A stretch of 64,000 bases of DNA from Butyrivibrio sp. GTDB taxonomy: Bacteria > Bacillota > Clostridia > Lachnospirales > Lachnospiraceae. The notes beneath the pieces are model-generated. The model was not told the DNA's origin. It did not search any database and saw only the letters and a list, made by a program, of their open reading frames with translations. Below, one piece after another: positions 40,274 to 48,644 of the stretch. The first letter of the stretch is position 1, and each line of letters begins with the position of its first letter. The stretch spans positions 1 through 64,000 of the forward strand of contig SVFV01000005.1 in the NCBI GenBank assembly GCA_015056655.1, read 5' to 3'. A program made the position numbers and the translations under genes.

Positions 40274-40639
40274 TCAAAAAAGACCTGAAAGAAGAGGAAT
40301 GAGCTGTGTTCCGATGAGGGCAACTCCACCTCCCGCCATCAGCTGCTTCATTCCCTGGCTCTTAGCTCCAGGGTTGTCATTGCCATACCCCTCCATGAGG
40401 TTGATGACTCCCCATACGCCAAGACCGGCGCCAAGTGCTACTACAAGTGTCTGTAAAACTCCGACTGCTGAATTAAAGAATGCCATGCTGTTCACCGGAG
40501 CCCCATCGTCTACTGTATTAGCATCTTCTTCATTGTGTCCTAGAAGCTTTTTGTAAGCGCTGGATAAAACACATCTTATCCTTCGCCATATATTGCTACA
40601 TACAGACAGGGCTCCACGCCCGAAAACTCTCATCTTCAT
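40274..40639 (-). CDS. Maff2-family membrane protein with N-terminal extension
   Basis: The C-terminal 70 residues (MAFFNSAVGVLQTLVVALGA, GLGVWGVINLMEGYGNDNPG, AKSQGMKQLMAGGGVALIGT) are a standard Maff2 protein with two membrane helices, probably a VirB2/pilin-like channel component. Here the frame continues 51 residues upstream (MKMRVFGRGALSVCSNIWRR...) to an ATG with a very strong GGAGGT site, so the extended 121-residue form seems genuine. Typical Maff2 proteins begin at the internal MAFFN. Confidence 0.85.
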   Translation of the reverse strand: MKMRVFGRGALSVCSNIWRRIRCVLSSAYKKLLGHNEEDANTVDDGAPVNSMAFFNSAVGVLQTLVVALGAGLGVWGVINLMEGYGNDNPGAKSQGMKQLMAGGGVALIGTQLIPLLSGLF

Positions 40640-40785
40640 GCTACCTCCTTCATCAAATAACCAAACTTCATAATCCTTCCTTCATCCGAAACCTCTAAAG
40701 TTTTCGGACTACTCTCCTTTCTCTGATTAAAAAAATGATTGATAGTTTCGTTATGCCCCTTCTTCATGTGCACCTGATTTTGGAC

Positions 40786-40834
40786 ATAAAAATAGACCAG
40801 TAAGTACCGGACGTCTCCGGCCTCTGCTGGTCTA
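40786..40834 (-). terminator. Terminator downstream of the HEPN gene
   Basis: TAGACCAG (40793-40800) and CTGGTCTA (40827-40834) form a perfect 8-bp stem with an inner GGACGTCTCC-type stem. The minus strand continues with TATTTTTATG, and the plus strand with a T7 run a few bases on, so it may work in both directions. It lies in the 312-bp gap 40640-40951 and insulates the inserted HEPN gene from the Maff2 operon. Confidence 0.7.
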
Positions 40835-40863
40835 TGTAACTTTTTTTACTTTACCTGATTAAA

Positions 40864-40891
40864 TTGACACCTTTAACTAATGTGTTATACT
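40864..40891 (+). promoter_or_regulatory. Consensus promoter facing the 3' end of the HEPN gene
   Basis: TTGACA (40864-40869) and TATACT (40886-40891), 16 bases apart, are near-perfect for the housekeeping sigma factor. Transcription would run on the plus strand into the 3' end of the minus-strand HEPN gene, producing an antisense RNA or a small transcript. A 33-codon frame starting at 40932 (MGVGVMLRIPLLLGLTFLLP...) is hydrophobic but lacks a clear ribosome binding site. Confidence 0.55.
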
Positions 40892-40951
40892 AATTATAGT
40901 CAACTTGTGAAGGGTTGAAGCTGGGTTCCCGAATGGGAGTAGGCGTAATGC

Positions 40952-41962
40952 TTAGAATTCCTTTGCTCCTGGGGTTGACTTTTTTATTGCCATTTTCTCA
41001 TGCAAATCATCTAAGATTTTCTCAGGTGAAGTCTTAATCTGATCATAGATAAAATCAATTGCTTGCTGTGAATAACTGTACTGTGGCTGAGATGATATCT
41101 GATATACAAAGCACATTTTTTCGTTCTCCTTAATCCCAAAATATGCTGTGAAATTCCTAAAGTGGTAGTTGTTGATTACCGCATCGTTTCCTCGATATTT
41201 TAAATGTATACCATCTCTCGTGATTCTTTTGTTTAACTCTTTAATACAAGCTTTTGCATTATACTTATGTGTATTATTAGGATCCTTCAGTTCCTTTATT
41301 ATCCGAACTCCATTAGAAGCGCTATTATCAATATGATAGATTTCTGTTGCTTCACTCTTATTCTTGGTCAAATAGTGATAATGCTCTACTTTTATAGCAA
41401 AAGAGCTATTATTCGCCTGAACCATAGGATCAATATCATTTTGAACTGCAATAAGCTTCTCGGCAATTTGTTTCGAATACTTTCCTCTTATTTCGGTTTC
41501 ATCCAATGCTCTAAGCCTTACTGATAAAGTGATGAAATTTTCAGGTATAACCTGCGTCATATCAATTCCATGAAAATCCATCATTTTCTCTACAAAGTTA
41601 AAAACACACGCCTGAAGCAATGGAATATATACTGCTTCATATTCTTCTGTAATAAAATGCGTACTTGTATTTCGTAGCTCAATAACTTTTTCCAGATTTT
41701 TCCTTAATGGAGATTTCTCGTTTGTAAATACCTTTTGAATGCAGTTTTCCAAGGAAATAGTTCTATTAGGTTTGTCATGATAGTAGATTGCATCTTCTCC
41801 GTCTTTTTCTGAAATATATGCCTTCAGCATAAGCTCCCAAGCATTACAGATAAAAAAACTAAATCCTTCCAATCTATATTTTAATGTCGGTTTGTTATAT
41901 ATCTCTATTGCCATTACAAATGCTTCTTGGGCTTTTTCAAGAATTCTATCTTTTGTAGTCAT
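40952..41962 (-). CDS. HEPN-domain (DUF3644-like) putative defence RNase
   Basis: The 336-residue protein starts with a helical domain (AQEAFVMAIEIYNKPTLKYR, FFICNAWELMLKAYI) and contains ELRNTSTHF, in which R97 and H102 form the RX4H motif of HEPN ribonucleases. The rest (with IYHIDNSASNGVRIIKELKD and a C-terminal FIYDQIKTSPEKI) matches what I recall of DUF3644-type proteins, which are often linked to abortive infection. It is inserted between the Maff2 and coupling-protein genes, a place usually without extra genes in this ICE family. It has its own terminator. Function as an RNase is inferred. Confidence 0.75.
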   Translation of the reverse strand: MTTKDRILEKAQEAFVMAIEIYNKPTLKYRLEGFSFFICNAWELMLKAYISEKDGEDAIYYHDKPNRTISLENCIQKVFTNEKSPLRKNLEKVIELRNTSTHFITEEYEAVYIPLLQACVFNFVEKMMDFHGIDMTQVIPENFITLSVRLRALDETEIRGKYSKQIAEKLIAVQNDIDPMVQANNSSFAIKVEHYHYLTKNKSEATEIYHIDNSASNGVRIIKELKDPNNTHKYNAKACIKELNKRITRDGIHLKYRGNDAVINNYHFRNFTAYFGIKENEKMCFVYQISSQPQYSYSQQAIDFIYDQIKTSPEKILDDLHEKMAIKKSTPGAKEF

Positions 41963-42038
41963 CGCTTACAGATACCTCTTCTGCTAAAATATGCCTTATC
42001 ATTTTAACAGAAAAGGTACATTAGATAAATCAATATTT

Positions 42039-43784
42039 TTATATTTCTACCACATCATAAATGTCCTCTTCTCTCAAAGACATCCTGGGATTCAAATTCT
42101 TTGCAATATCATACAGATTCTTCTTATCATATTCTGCAGTTTCCTTATAATGCGGATGCTGGGTTACATCATATTTGTCAGAAATAAATGGTCTCACACC
42201 GCGTAGCTGCAGAATACATTTTCCGCCATCCATAACGGCAAGTTCATCCATCGTCATGAGATCCTTCCCTGTCTTCTGATAATTCATGGAATATGAAGGG
42301 TTATTGCCTTTACTCTCACCGGTATTGTACATGTCTATGGTTTCCTTACCCAAAATCTGGTTCAACTCCTTTAACGTAGACTGCTCCGTTCCACCAAGAA
42401 AGAGTTGTGAATCCATATTTCCAACAATAGTGTCTGCGTTATCTTTATAGATAGCTTTAAGCTGTGATCTGGCCTGCAAGAAAAGACATGCGCTGATCTC
42501 ACGGCTTCGGATTGTGGCAACAAGCTTCTCCAGATTAGGTATCTGTCCGATATTGGCCGTCTCATCAATAAGACAGCGCACATGAACTGGGAGTTTTCCT
42601 CCATAAACATCATCAGCCTTTTCGCAGAGAAGATTAAACATTTGCGTGTATATAAGCGCAATCAAGAAATTGAAAGTGTTGTCTGTATCACTCATGATAA
42701 GAAAAAGTGCTGTCTTTTTGTCTCCCAGAGCATCAAGCTCAAGTTCATCATAAGCAGTGATCTCTCGGATTGATTCAATATCAAAAGCCGCAAGTCTAGC
42801 TCCACAGCTTATAAGCACTGATTTCATGGTCTTGCCTGCAGCTATCTTGAACTTTTTATATTGCCTTACAGCAAAGTGATTAGGCTCTTTTCTCTCAAGA
42901 TCTCTGAAAAGCATGTCCACAGGGCTCATATAATCCTCGTCATCTTCTCTGACATCGGAGGCATTTATAAGCTCAAGTAGAGTGTTGAAGTTCTGCTCCT
43001 CATATGGAGCAACATAATAAATATAGCCAATATAGGCAGTATACAACAGAGTTTCTGCTTTGGTCCAAAATTCATCCCCTGATTTTCCCTCCCCTTTGGT
43101 GTTCGATATAAGAGCATTCACAAGCTTCAGGATATCCTTCTCAGAATGGATATATCGCAGCGGGTTATAATGCATGCTCTTTTTGAAATTGATGGTATTA
43201 AAGACTTTTACATCATAACCATGCTTTTTTAATGTTGCTCCTGTCTTAAGGATAAGGTCCCCTTTGGGATCTGTTATCACATAAGAACTATGCATCTGCA
43301 AAAGATTCGGCAAAAGAAAGAATCTCGTTTTACCTGATCCGGATCCACCAACAACCAGTACATTTTTATTTCTGGCATACTTAGGATTCTTTGGTCTGCT
43401 TTCCATGGTAAGACGCTCTGTCTGGGTCAGAATAACATTATCCTGGAACTTGGGATTTACAAATGGTTCTATGTCCTGTGGCTTTCCCCATCTTGCAGTT
43501 CCATATTCAGCTCCTGGCCGATACTTCTTTGCATTTTTACCTTTCAGGTAAACTGCCAATCTGATACCTGCTCCTACAGCTATTCCCACCAGGATATCAA
43601 AAGGATATAGACTTGGCAGCACATTCGACATAGCCTGTGGAAGAGTATTCATAAGTGAACCAATGCGCTCGGAAGCATTTGCTCCTGATGACAATCTCCA
43701 TGCCTCTCCTAAGTTAGTACCCACAAGCCCCATGATCACATAAGGAAGATTCAACAAGATAATTCGTTTTTGTTTACGTGTCAT
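42039..43784 (-). CDS. VirD4/TraG-type coupling protein
   Basis: The 581-residue protein has two N-terminal membrane helices (IILLNLPYVIMGLVGT and PFDILVGIAVGAGIRLAVYL), Walker A GGSGSGKT at residues 146-153, Walker B-type region CLIDETANIGQIPNLEKLVA, and the typical FLQARSQLKAIYKDNADTIV and LGGTEQSTLKELNQILGKET stretches. It brings the relaxase-DNA complex to the transfer channel. It overlaps the PcfB-like gene by four bases (ATGA). Confidence 0.95.
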   Translation of the reverse strand: MTRKQKRIILLNLPYVIMGLVGTNLGEAWRLSSGANASERIGSLMNTLPQAMSNVLPSLYPFDILVGIAVGAGIRLAVYLKGKNAKKYRPGAEYGTARWGKPQDIEPFVNPKFQDNVILTQTERLTMESRPKNPKYARNKNVLVVGGSGSGKTRFFLLPNLLQMHSSYVITDPKGDLILKTGATLKKHGYDVKVFNTINFKKSMHYNPLRYIHSEKDILKLVNALISNTKGEGKSGDEFWTKAETLLYTAYIGYIYYVAPYEEQNFNTLLELINASDVREDDEDYMSPVDMLFRDLERKEPNHFAVRQYKKFKIAAGKTMKSVLISCGARLAAFDIESIREITAYDELELDALGDKKTALFLIMSDTDNTFNFLIALIYTQMFNLLCEKADDVYGGKLPVHVRCLIDETANIGQIPNLEKLVATIRSREISACLFLQARSQLKAIYKDNADTIVGNMDSQLFLGGTEQSTLKELNQILGKETIDMYNTGESKGNNPSYSMNYQKTGKDLMTMDELAVMDGGKCILQLRGVRPFISDKYDVTQHPHYKETAEYDKKNLYDIAKNLNPRMSLREEDIYDVVEI

Positions 43785-44257
43785 CTGACCATCTCCTTTA
43801 CCTTGATTTTTGCTTTGACCATCTGCTCTTTTGCCTTTTCTTTGTATATATCAAGCTGATGAAGCACGCTTGGCCGGTCTTTCTTGAATGCTTTTACCTG
43901 TTCAAACTCGTTCATTACTGCTTCAAGGGCATCCATGTCTTTTGCCTTAAAAAATACTGTGTACTTAGGTGGATCTACCGATTTATCTTTTGTAATGGCG
44001 AAATCAACGCCATATCTTTTTGCGATACGCTGAAAATCTTTAATGCCTTCGTCGCCCACAAGCATACTTGTAGCTCCCTGGTCCTGGCTGAGAAGCTGTT
44101 TTACAGTCTGCTTTCCTCTATAGCGCTTTGGCCCCATCATCTGCTTGTGTCTTCTGTAATTTATAAAGGATCTGACTGCACCTGTAATTACTCTCCATGA
44201 AAACTTGGTAACGGTAACCGCCAGATTTATGGTTTTCTGTTCTACCTCCTCCTGCAT
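43781..44257 (-). CDS. PcfB-family (DUF3801) conjugation protein
   Basis: The 158-residue protein matches the PcfB pattern: SWRVITGAVRSFINYRRHKQ, GKQTVKQLLSQDQGATSMLV, then FQRIAKRYGVDFAITKDK and PPKYTVFFKAKDMDALEAVM. PcfB-type proteins work with the coupling protein at the relaxosome. The gene is directly followed by the coupling protein gene, with overlap, as in enterococcal and Tn1549-like systems. Confidence 0.88.
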   Translation of the reverse strand: MQEEVEQKTINLAVTVTKFSWRVITGAVRSFINYRRHKQMMGPKRYRGKQTVKQLLSQDQGATSMLVGDEGIKDFQRIAKRYGVDFAITKDKSVDPPKYTVFFKAKDMDALEAVMNEFEQVKAFKKDRPSVLHQLDIYKEKAKEQMVKAKIKVKEMVR

Positions 44258-44315
44258 AAGAATCCCCCTTTCAATGACAAAAGCAGTAGACTTTTGTATC
44301 TACTGCTCTGCCTGA

Positions 44316-45257
44316 TCAACTAAGATTTTGTTCTCTTTCGCGCTTTTTCTGCCACTGTTCGAGCAGTTTCACGATTGTTTCCTCCATCTGTTTTGGTGTA
44401 TATGACTTCGGAAAATACTTCCTGAGAATATCATTTTTTATTGTTACTCTGTCCACATCTGACTTTTTCTCTTCTGACATGATCACATTCATTGCCTCCT
44501 GCGTTAAGCCTTCTTCCTGTGACATTTTTTTGATACGCTGAGCCTGGGATAAAGACGGCGTTGTCTGTGAGAAGTCCATTGCTTCTAACAGCCGCTTCTG
44601 TTCATCTACATCAAGATATGACAGTTCTACTGCCGGATTGAATCCAATCTGCTTGTTATCAACCATATCCAATATTTCCGGAAGAAGATTTGTAAGACGA
44701 ATATATCGCTGAATCTGATTGCGACTAATGCCTGTTTCTTCTGCCAAAATTTGATCAGACCTTAAATGTGTCCCAATTTGGGACGCATTTTCTTTTAATG
44801 GTCTGCCTGCTAATCTCTTCATGGCATCAAGCTTCATTTTAAAGGCCCATGCTCTCTCACTTGGAAGCAGTTCCTCTCTCTGAAGGTTGGCATCTACCAT
44901 CAATATTGTGGCTGCATCATCATCCAAATTCCTTATGATGCACGGAAGCGTTTCTTTTCCAGCAATTTCCGAAGCATGACATCTTCTGTGGCCTGACACA
45001 ATCTCATATCCGCCTTCATCTCTCGGTCGCACAATTGCCGGAGTGAGGACTCCAAACTCCCTGACACTTTCAACAGTTTTATCCATCGCTTCATCATCCA
45101 GAATCTTAAAGGGATGGTTTTTAAATGGATGAAGCTCCGATAAAAGAATATCCTGAACCTGCTCGGTTCCATTTCTATCTTCTTTACTCTGAACCTCTGA
45201 ACTGCCAAAAATGTCATCATAACTCGAAAGCTGAATGTTTCCGCGAGATTTCTGCAT
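44316..45257 (-). CDS. parB: ParB/Spo0J-family partition protein
   Basis: The 313-residue protein has the ParB N-terminal domain (LSELHPFKNHPFKI, IVSGHRRCHASEIAG with the CTPase/arginine-rich box, LMVDANLQREELLPSERAWA) and a helix-turn-helix (ILAEETGISRNQIQRYIRLT). It binds parS-like sites to segregate the excised circular ICE. It overlaps parA by 41 bases with a strong internal AAGGAGGT site. Confidence 0.93.
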   Translation of the reverse strand: MQKSRGNIQLSSYDDIFGSSEVQSKEDRNGTEQVQDILLSELHPFKNHPFKILDDEAMDKTVESVREFGVLTPAIVRPRDEGGYEIVSGHRRCHASEIAGKETLPCIIRNLDDDAATILMVDANLQREELLPSERAWAFKMKLDAMKRLAGRPLKENASQIGTHLRSDQILAEETGISRNQIQRYIRLTNLLPEILDMVDNKQIGFNPAVELSYLDVDEQKRLLEAMDFSQTTPSLSQAQRIKKMSQEEGLTQEAMNVIMSEEKKSDVDRVTIKNDILRKYFPKSYTPKQMEETIVKLLEQWQKKREREQNLS

Positions 45258-46038
45258 TCTTCAGCACCTCCTTTGTCAGCTTCTTATATGCCTCTGCAAC
45301 CTTTCCTTTAGGATCATGCTCATAAATACTTTTCCCTGCAGCACTGATCTCGGCTGCTCTTACAGAAAAAGGAATCTCTGTATCATATACCTTGATATTC
45401 TTTCCATAGACATTTCTTACAAGGCTACTGATCTCTTTTGCATAATTTGTCCTGCTGTCTACCATTGTCAGCAATATCCCATCAATTTTAAGTCCTGGAT
45501 TCATCTGCCTTTTTACCCTGCTGACAGTTTGGAGAAGCTGTTCCAGTCCTTTTGCTGACAGGTACTGACTCTGAACCGGAATAATCAGTCTGTCAGCTGC
45601 TGTAAGTGCATTGACCGTAAGCATTCCAAGTGATGGCATACAATCAATCAAAACAGCGTCATAATCTTTTTTCACACAGTCTATATATTCTTTCAGGATC
45701 CTCTCCCTGCCCATAGCATTCACTAGCGAAACCTCAAGCCCTGCAAGTGATATGTTTGCCGGGAGAAGATCAACTCCCTCAAAATGATGGATGATTCCTT
45801 TATCTCGTTCTATTGGGTGTTCCTGAAGAACACTGCTCATTATATCCGTCACCGTAACGGATATATCATCAGTCTTTGGATATCCCATGCTGATAGTAAG
45901 AGAGCCCTGCGGGTCAAGATCAACCAGCAGGACTCTTTTCCCTTCTTTAGCAAGGCCTATTCCTATATTCTCGGTACTCTGAGTCTTCCCTGTCCCACCT
46001 TTCTGGTTGACCAGGGCATATACTGTTCCTCTGCTCAT
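45217..46038 (-). CDS. parA: ParA-family partition ATPase
   Basis: Start at 46038 after GAGAGGAAGAG gives 273 residues. Deviant Walker A is VNQKGGTGKTQSTEN, followed by LLVDLDPQGSLT and VLIDCMPSLGMLTVNAL, the hallmark ParA/Soj pattern. With ParB it ensures inheritance of the excised, replicating form of the ICE. It overlaps parB and begins 18 bp after the end of the repA gene. Confidence 0.95.
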   Translation of the reverse strand: MSRGTVYALVNQKGGTGKTQSTENIGIGLAKEGKRVLLVDLDPQGSLTISMGYPKTDDISVTVTDIMSSVLQEHPIERDKGIIHHFEGVDLLPANISLAGLEVSLVNAMGRERILKEYIDCVKKDYDAVLIDCMPSLGMLTVNALTAADRLIIPVQSQYLSAKGLEQLLQTVSRVKRQMNPGLKIDGILLTMVDSRTNYAKEISSLVRNVYGKNIKVYDTEIPFSVRAAEISAAGKSIYEHDPKGKVAEAYKKLTKEVLKNAEISRKHSAFEL

Positions 46039-46055
46039 ACTCTTCCTCTCATTCT

Positions 46056-47003
46056 TCAAAAGTATCCCCTTGCATGGTCATGACTAACCATATTTTCATA
46101 ATGGGCATCAATAGTAAGTGGCGCATTGTAAAGTGCTGCAATAAGATACTGCCTGACATTCTTAATATCGGTTGTGTTGCTTTTTAGCGAATCTATAACA
46201 TATGCTACATGGCTGTAATCAAGCTGCCTGAACTGATCTTTTACAAGCTCTGGAGATTTCTTTACTCCACCAACAATGAAATATCTGGCATCGTCCGATA
46301 AGACATCAACAATCAGATTTGTTATCTGGTCTATTAGCTCACCGTTGTAAGGAAAGCGTTGTTTCAAACTGCATGTATCAATATTCTCACAGACTTTTCT
46401 TTTAAGCTCAGGTATGTCAGACCAACAGAAATCTCTTTTCTCATCCCTTCTCATCGCATCATCAGAATAAGTCATATGTTCTGGCGGATATACCTTGATA
46501 AGATTAGATAAGATATTTATATTTTCAGTATTACTAAAGTCAGTATTATTTATATCAGTATTATTAGATTCCTGTTTTGAACATCCTTGGATTTCTATTT
46601 TAGGCATTCCAGGATTTCCATTTTGAACATTCTTGTTTTCACGTTGCGACATATCAGAAAGGATCTTCTTCACATACAAAAGAGCTGCCTTCCCCTGTCC
46701 TTTAAAATCCTTATCTACAAGTCCTATATCAACAAGCTGTTTAAGTGTCCTGCAAGCCTTTCCATTTGAGCATCCTATGCTGTCGCTGATCTGCTCAATC
46801 GTGTAGATAATATATACTCGGCCTCTTTCATCAAACCATTTATTCTCTGCAGACAGACTCATCCTGTCCAGTAACAGGCCATAAAGAACCTTGGCATCAC
46901 TTGTAAGCTCTTTAAACCTTGCATCTGTAAACAACAGCTTCGGTACTCTGATAAAACTGAACAGATCCGCTTCCTGACCATAGAAATAATCAAACTCAGC
47001 CAT
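46056..47003 (-). CDS. repA: RepA_N-family replication initiator
   Basis: The 315-residue protein has the RepA_N start FDYFYGQEADLFSFIRVPKL, then ELTSDAKVLYGLLLDRMSLS and a winged-helix part (YIIYTIEQISDSIGCSNGKA). The C-terminal domain (FRQLDYSHVAYVIDSLKSNT) is typical of ICE RepA proteins. It would initiate plasmid-like replication of the excised circle. The middle of the gene encodes Asn/Thr-rich repeats whose DNA consists of TCAGTATTA units 15 bp apart, similar to iterons found inside rep genes of RepA_N plasmids. Confidence 0.92.
   Translation of the reverse strand: MAEFDYFYGQEADLFSFIRVPKLLFTDARFKELTSDAKVLYGLLLDRMSLSAENKWFDERGRVYIIYTIEQISDSIGCSNGKACRTLKQLVDIGLVDKDFKGQGKAALLYVKKILSDMSQRENKNVQNGNPGMPKIEIQGCSKQESNNTDINNTDFSNTENINILSNLIKVYPPEHMTYSDDAMRRDEKRDFCWSDIPELKRKVCENIDTCSLKQRFPYNGELIDQITNLIVDVLSDDARYFIVGGVKKSPELVKDQFRQLDYSHVAYVIDSLKSNTTDIKNVRQYLIAALYNAPLTIDAHYENMVSHDHARGYF
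46525..46566. repeat. Three 15-bp-spaced TCAGTATTA repeats inside repA (iteron candidates)
   Basis: TCAGTATTA occurs at 46525, 46540 and 46555, exactly 15 bp apart, in the repA middle region that encodes an Asn-Thr-rich linker. RepA_N plasmids carry their origin inside the rep gene as repeats bound by RepA. This is a candidate replication origin of the excised ICE. Confidence 0.5.
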
Positions 47004-47008
47004 TTATA

Positions 47009-47221
47009 CTAATTCCTCATTTCCTCAAGAATCTTACGGGTGCACCAGCCTATACATGGCCAGTGCGCTCCGTAAGGGCAGTCTTTCACACACTTTTTAC
47101 GCGTCTGCTTATTTCTTCTTATGACGTAAAAGCACTCAGAATACCTGGTGCATACGCCCTTGCTTGTTCCAAAAAAGCACTTTTTACAGTCCTTTGGTTT
47201 ATCAGCCGCGTATTTTTCCAT
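47009..47221 (-). CDS. Small Cys-rich protein, unknown
   Basis: The 70-residue protein has eight cysteines (DCKKCFFGTSKGVC, SEC, KKCVKDC, WPCIGWC), enough for two zinc or iron-sulphur sites, and is basic. Its ATG overlaps the stop codon of the preceding gene by one base. It is common beside repA in related ICEs, but I know no function. A DNA-binding or redox role is possible. Confidence 0.7.
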   Translation of the reverse strand: MEKYAADKPKDCKKCFFGTSKGVCTRYSECFYVIRRNKQTRKKCVKDCPYGAHWPCIGWCTRKILEEMRN

Positions 47222-48243
47222 TAGATTGCTTCGCCTCCGCGATCTCTGTGAGGCTTAGACGCTGCATGCTCAAGTGTTCCTTTCTTGATATCAACTTCCT
47301 TATCCTTCATTCTGTCTTCATACTTCTCCGCTAGCTCAAACACCTTTGCATCTGCATCATAGTGATATACACTGTCTGTGAGCTGGTCTAAAGGATCCAC
47401 TGTTGTGGCATTTACCTCTTTTACCATGTTCTCAAGACTTGCCGTATCGAATTTTCCATTGTCAGGAATGATCAACACCTCATGAATACTGCTGGGTAAA
47501 ACAAAGAAACTACCACCCACTCTGTCTGCAGCCTGGTTCATAAAGTCCTGATATGCAAGAACACCTGCGCCATGGACATTTCCTTCAACAGAAGCTACAA
47601 ACATCTGCTCCTGTTCAGGTGGAATATTTAGACCAAGCATTTCAAGATCTTCAACGCCCATCTGAGCAGCAAGAACTTCGCCCATTCCCTTGATGACCAG
47701 CGGTCTGATCTCAGGAGCGTTCTTTAATGCATCTTCATGAAGCTGATCTGCAGATATACCATAGGTATCAAGCATCTGATTTGTTATAAGAATCGAACCT
47801 ACTCCCTCCGGGGTTCCTCCAACCACAAATCTGTACACAACGGCCATATCTTCAACAGACTTGTGTGGTACAGTCTCAAGCATTCCCTGGTTTCTTTCTG
47901 CAGAGACAACCTCGATTGCCAGCTTATCTTTCATCTTTTCATAATCTTTGAAGGCTTCGACATCAAACTCCGGTCTGTTGCTCAAAGCATCTCCTGCCAT
48001 CGTTGCGGCCTTGTCCACAACATCTTCATAAGCAGTGCCATCTTCATATGCCGCATAAAGGCTGTCTACGTTGAGATTTACACCTATTTCGCCATCTGTT
48101 TCCTTTACTGTAAGAGCCTCATAAGAATCATTCATCTTCTCGACGTTCCTGGCCTCCACTTCAAACTCTTTCCCGGTGTCTTTCTCCAACTGCTCTTTTA
48201 CATCATTTGCAAGATTTTCCTTGAACTCTTCGTAATTCATCAT
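47221..48243 (-). CDS. DUF5688-family protein
   Basis: Start at 48243 after AGGAGG gives 340 residues. The N-terminal part (MMNYEEFKENLANDVKEQLE) and the features VNLNVDSLYAAYEDG, MLGLNIPPEQEQMFVAS and SSIHEVLIIPDNG fit the DUF5688 proteins found at the same end of many Lachnospiraceae ICEs. It has no membrane helix or catalytic motif that I recognise. It is the first gene of the long minus-strand transfer operon and the last gene before attR. Confidence 0.75.
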   Translation of the reverse strand: MMNYEEFKENLANDVKEQLEKDTGKEFEVEARNVEKMNDSYEALTVKETDGEIGVNLNVDSLYAAYEDGTAYEDVVDKAATMAGDALSNRPEFDVEAFKDYEKMKDKLAIEVVSAERNQGMLETVPHKSVEDMAVVYRFVVGGTPEGVGSILITNQMLDTYGISADQLHEDALKNAPEIRPLVIKGMGEVLAAQMGVEDLEMLGLNIPPEQEQMFVASVEGNVHGAGVLAYQDFMNQAADRVGGSFFVLPSSIHEVLIIPDNGKFDTASLENMVKEVNATTVDPLDQLTDSVYHYDADAKVFELAEKYEDRMKDKEVDIKKGTLEHAASKPHRDRGGEAI

Positions 48244-48383
48244 GTATCCTCCTATGAATTGAATAATGGTTGTGCCCGATTTTGGGCGTAGAAAAAGAGC
48301 AGTCATTCTCTTTAAGAACAACTGCCCTTTATGTAAAATCCATATTCAAATATCCTGCGTGATGATGTCCGGTTAACAGTATC

Positions 48384-48412
48384 TACACCAGCGCTACACC
48401 AGGCCTACACCA
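48384..48412 (+). promoter_or_regulatory. Right-end TACACCA repeats (putative integrase arm sites)
   Basis: CTACACCA occurs three times at exactly 11-bp steps (48383, 48394, 48405), about one helical turn each, 119-148 bp from the right core. The same TACACCA occurs twice near the left core. Regular spacing and presence at both ends support integrase or accessory-protein binding. The stretch 48244-48530 has no gene. Confidence 0.65.
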
Positions 48413-48530
48413 ACTGCCATTTTCTAATGTGAATTTATGTAGCGAAACGTGTAATTTAAGTTTCCAAACAATCGCGAAATAACGGCTCGCGTGACCTTAT
48501 GTAATTATACGTGATTAAGGAGAAGTCTTT

Positions 48531-48553
48531 CGATTCCTAGTTTCATTTTTTAT
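48531..48553. repeat. Right ICE attachment site (attR core)
   Basis: Exact 23-bp copy of 1207-1229. On the minus strand it reads as ATG AAA CTA GGA ATC preceded by AAAAGGAGATACATAAAA, that is, the native ychF start codon with its own ribosome binding site, now cut off from the gene. The sequence to the right (from 48554) is therefore chromosomal, and the ICE lies between the two cores. Confidence 0.9.
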
Positions 48554-48644
48554 GTATCTCCTTTTAAAAATGCTTTATTTAAGCCATTTGTTATCTCAGC
48601 TTATTGTACCGAGTACCACGCCGGGCACCATTTATCTATTATGA

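Noticed and set aside
29557..48553. A separate second ICE from 29.6 to 48.5 kb
   Set aside because: It has no integrase of its own and no repeat at 29.6 kb equal to the right core. The right core matches only the copy at 1207-1229, so one element is the simpler reading.
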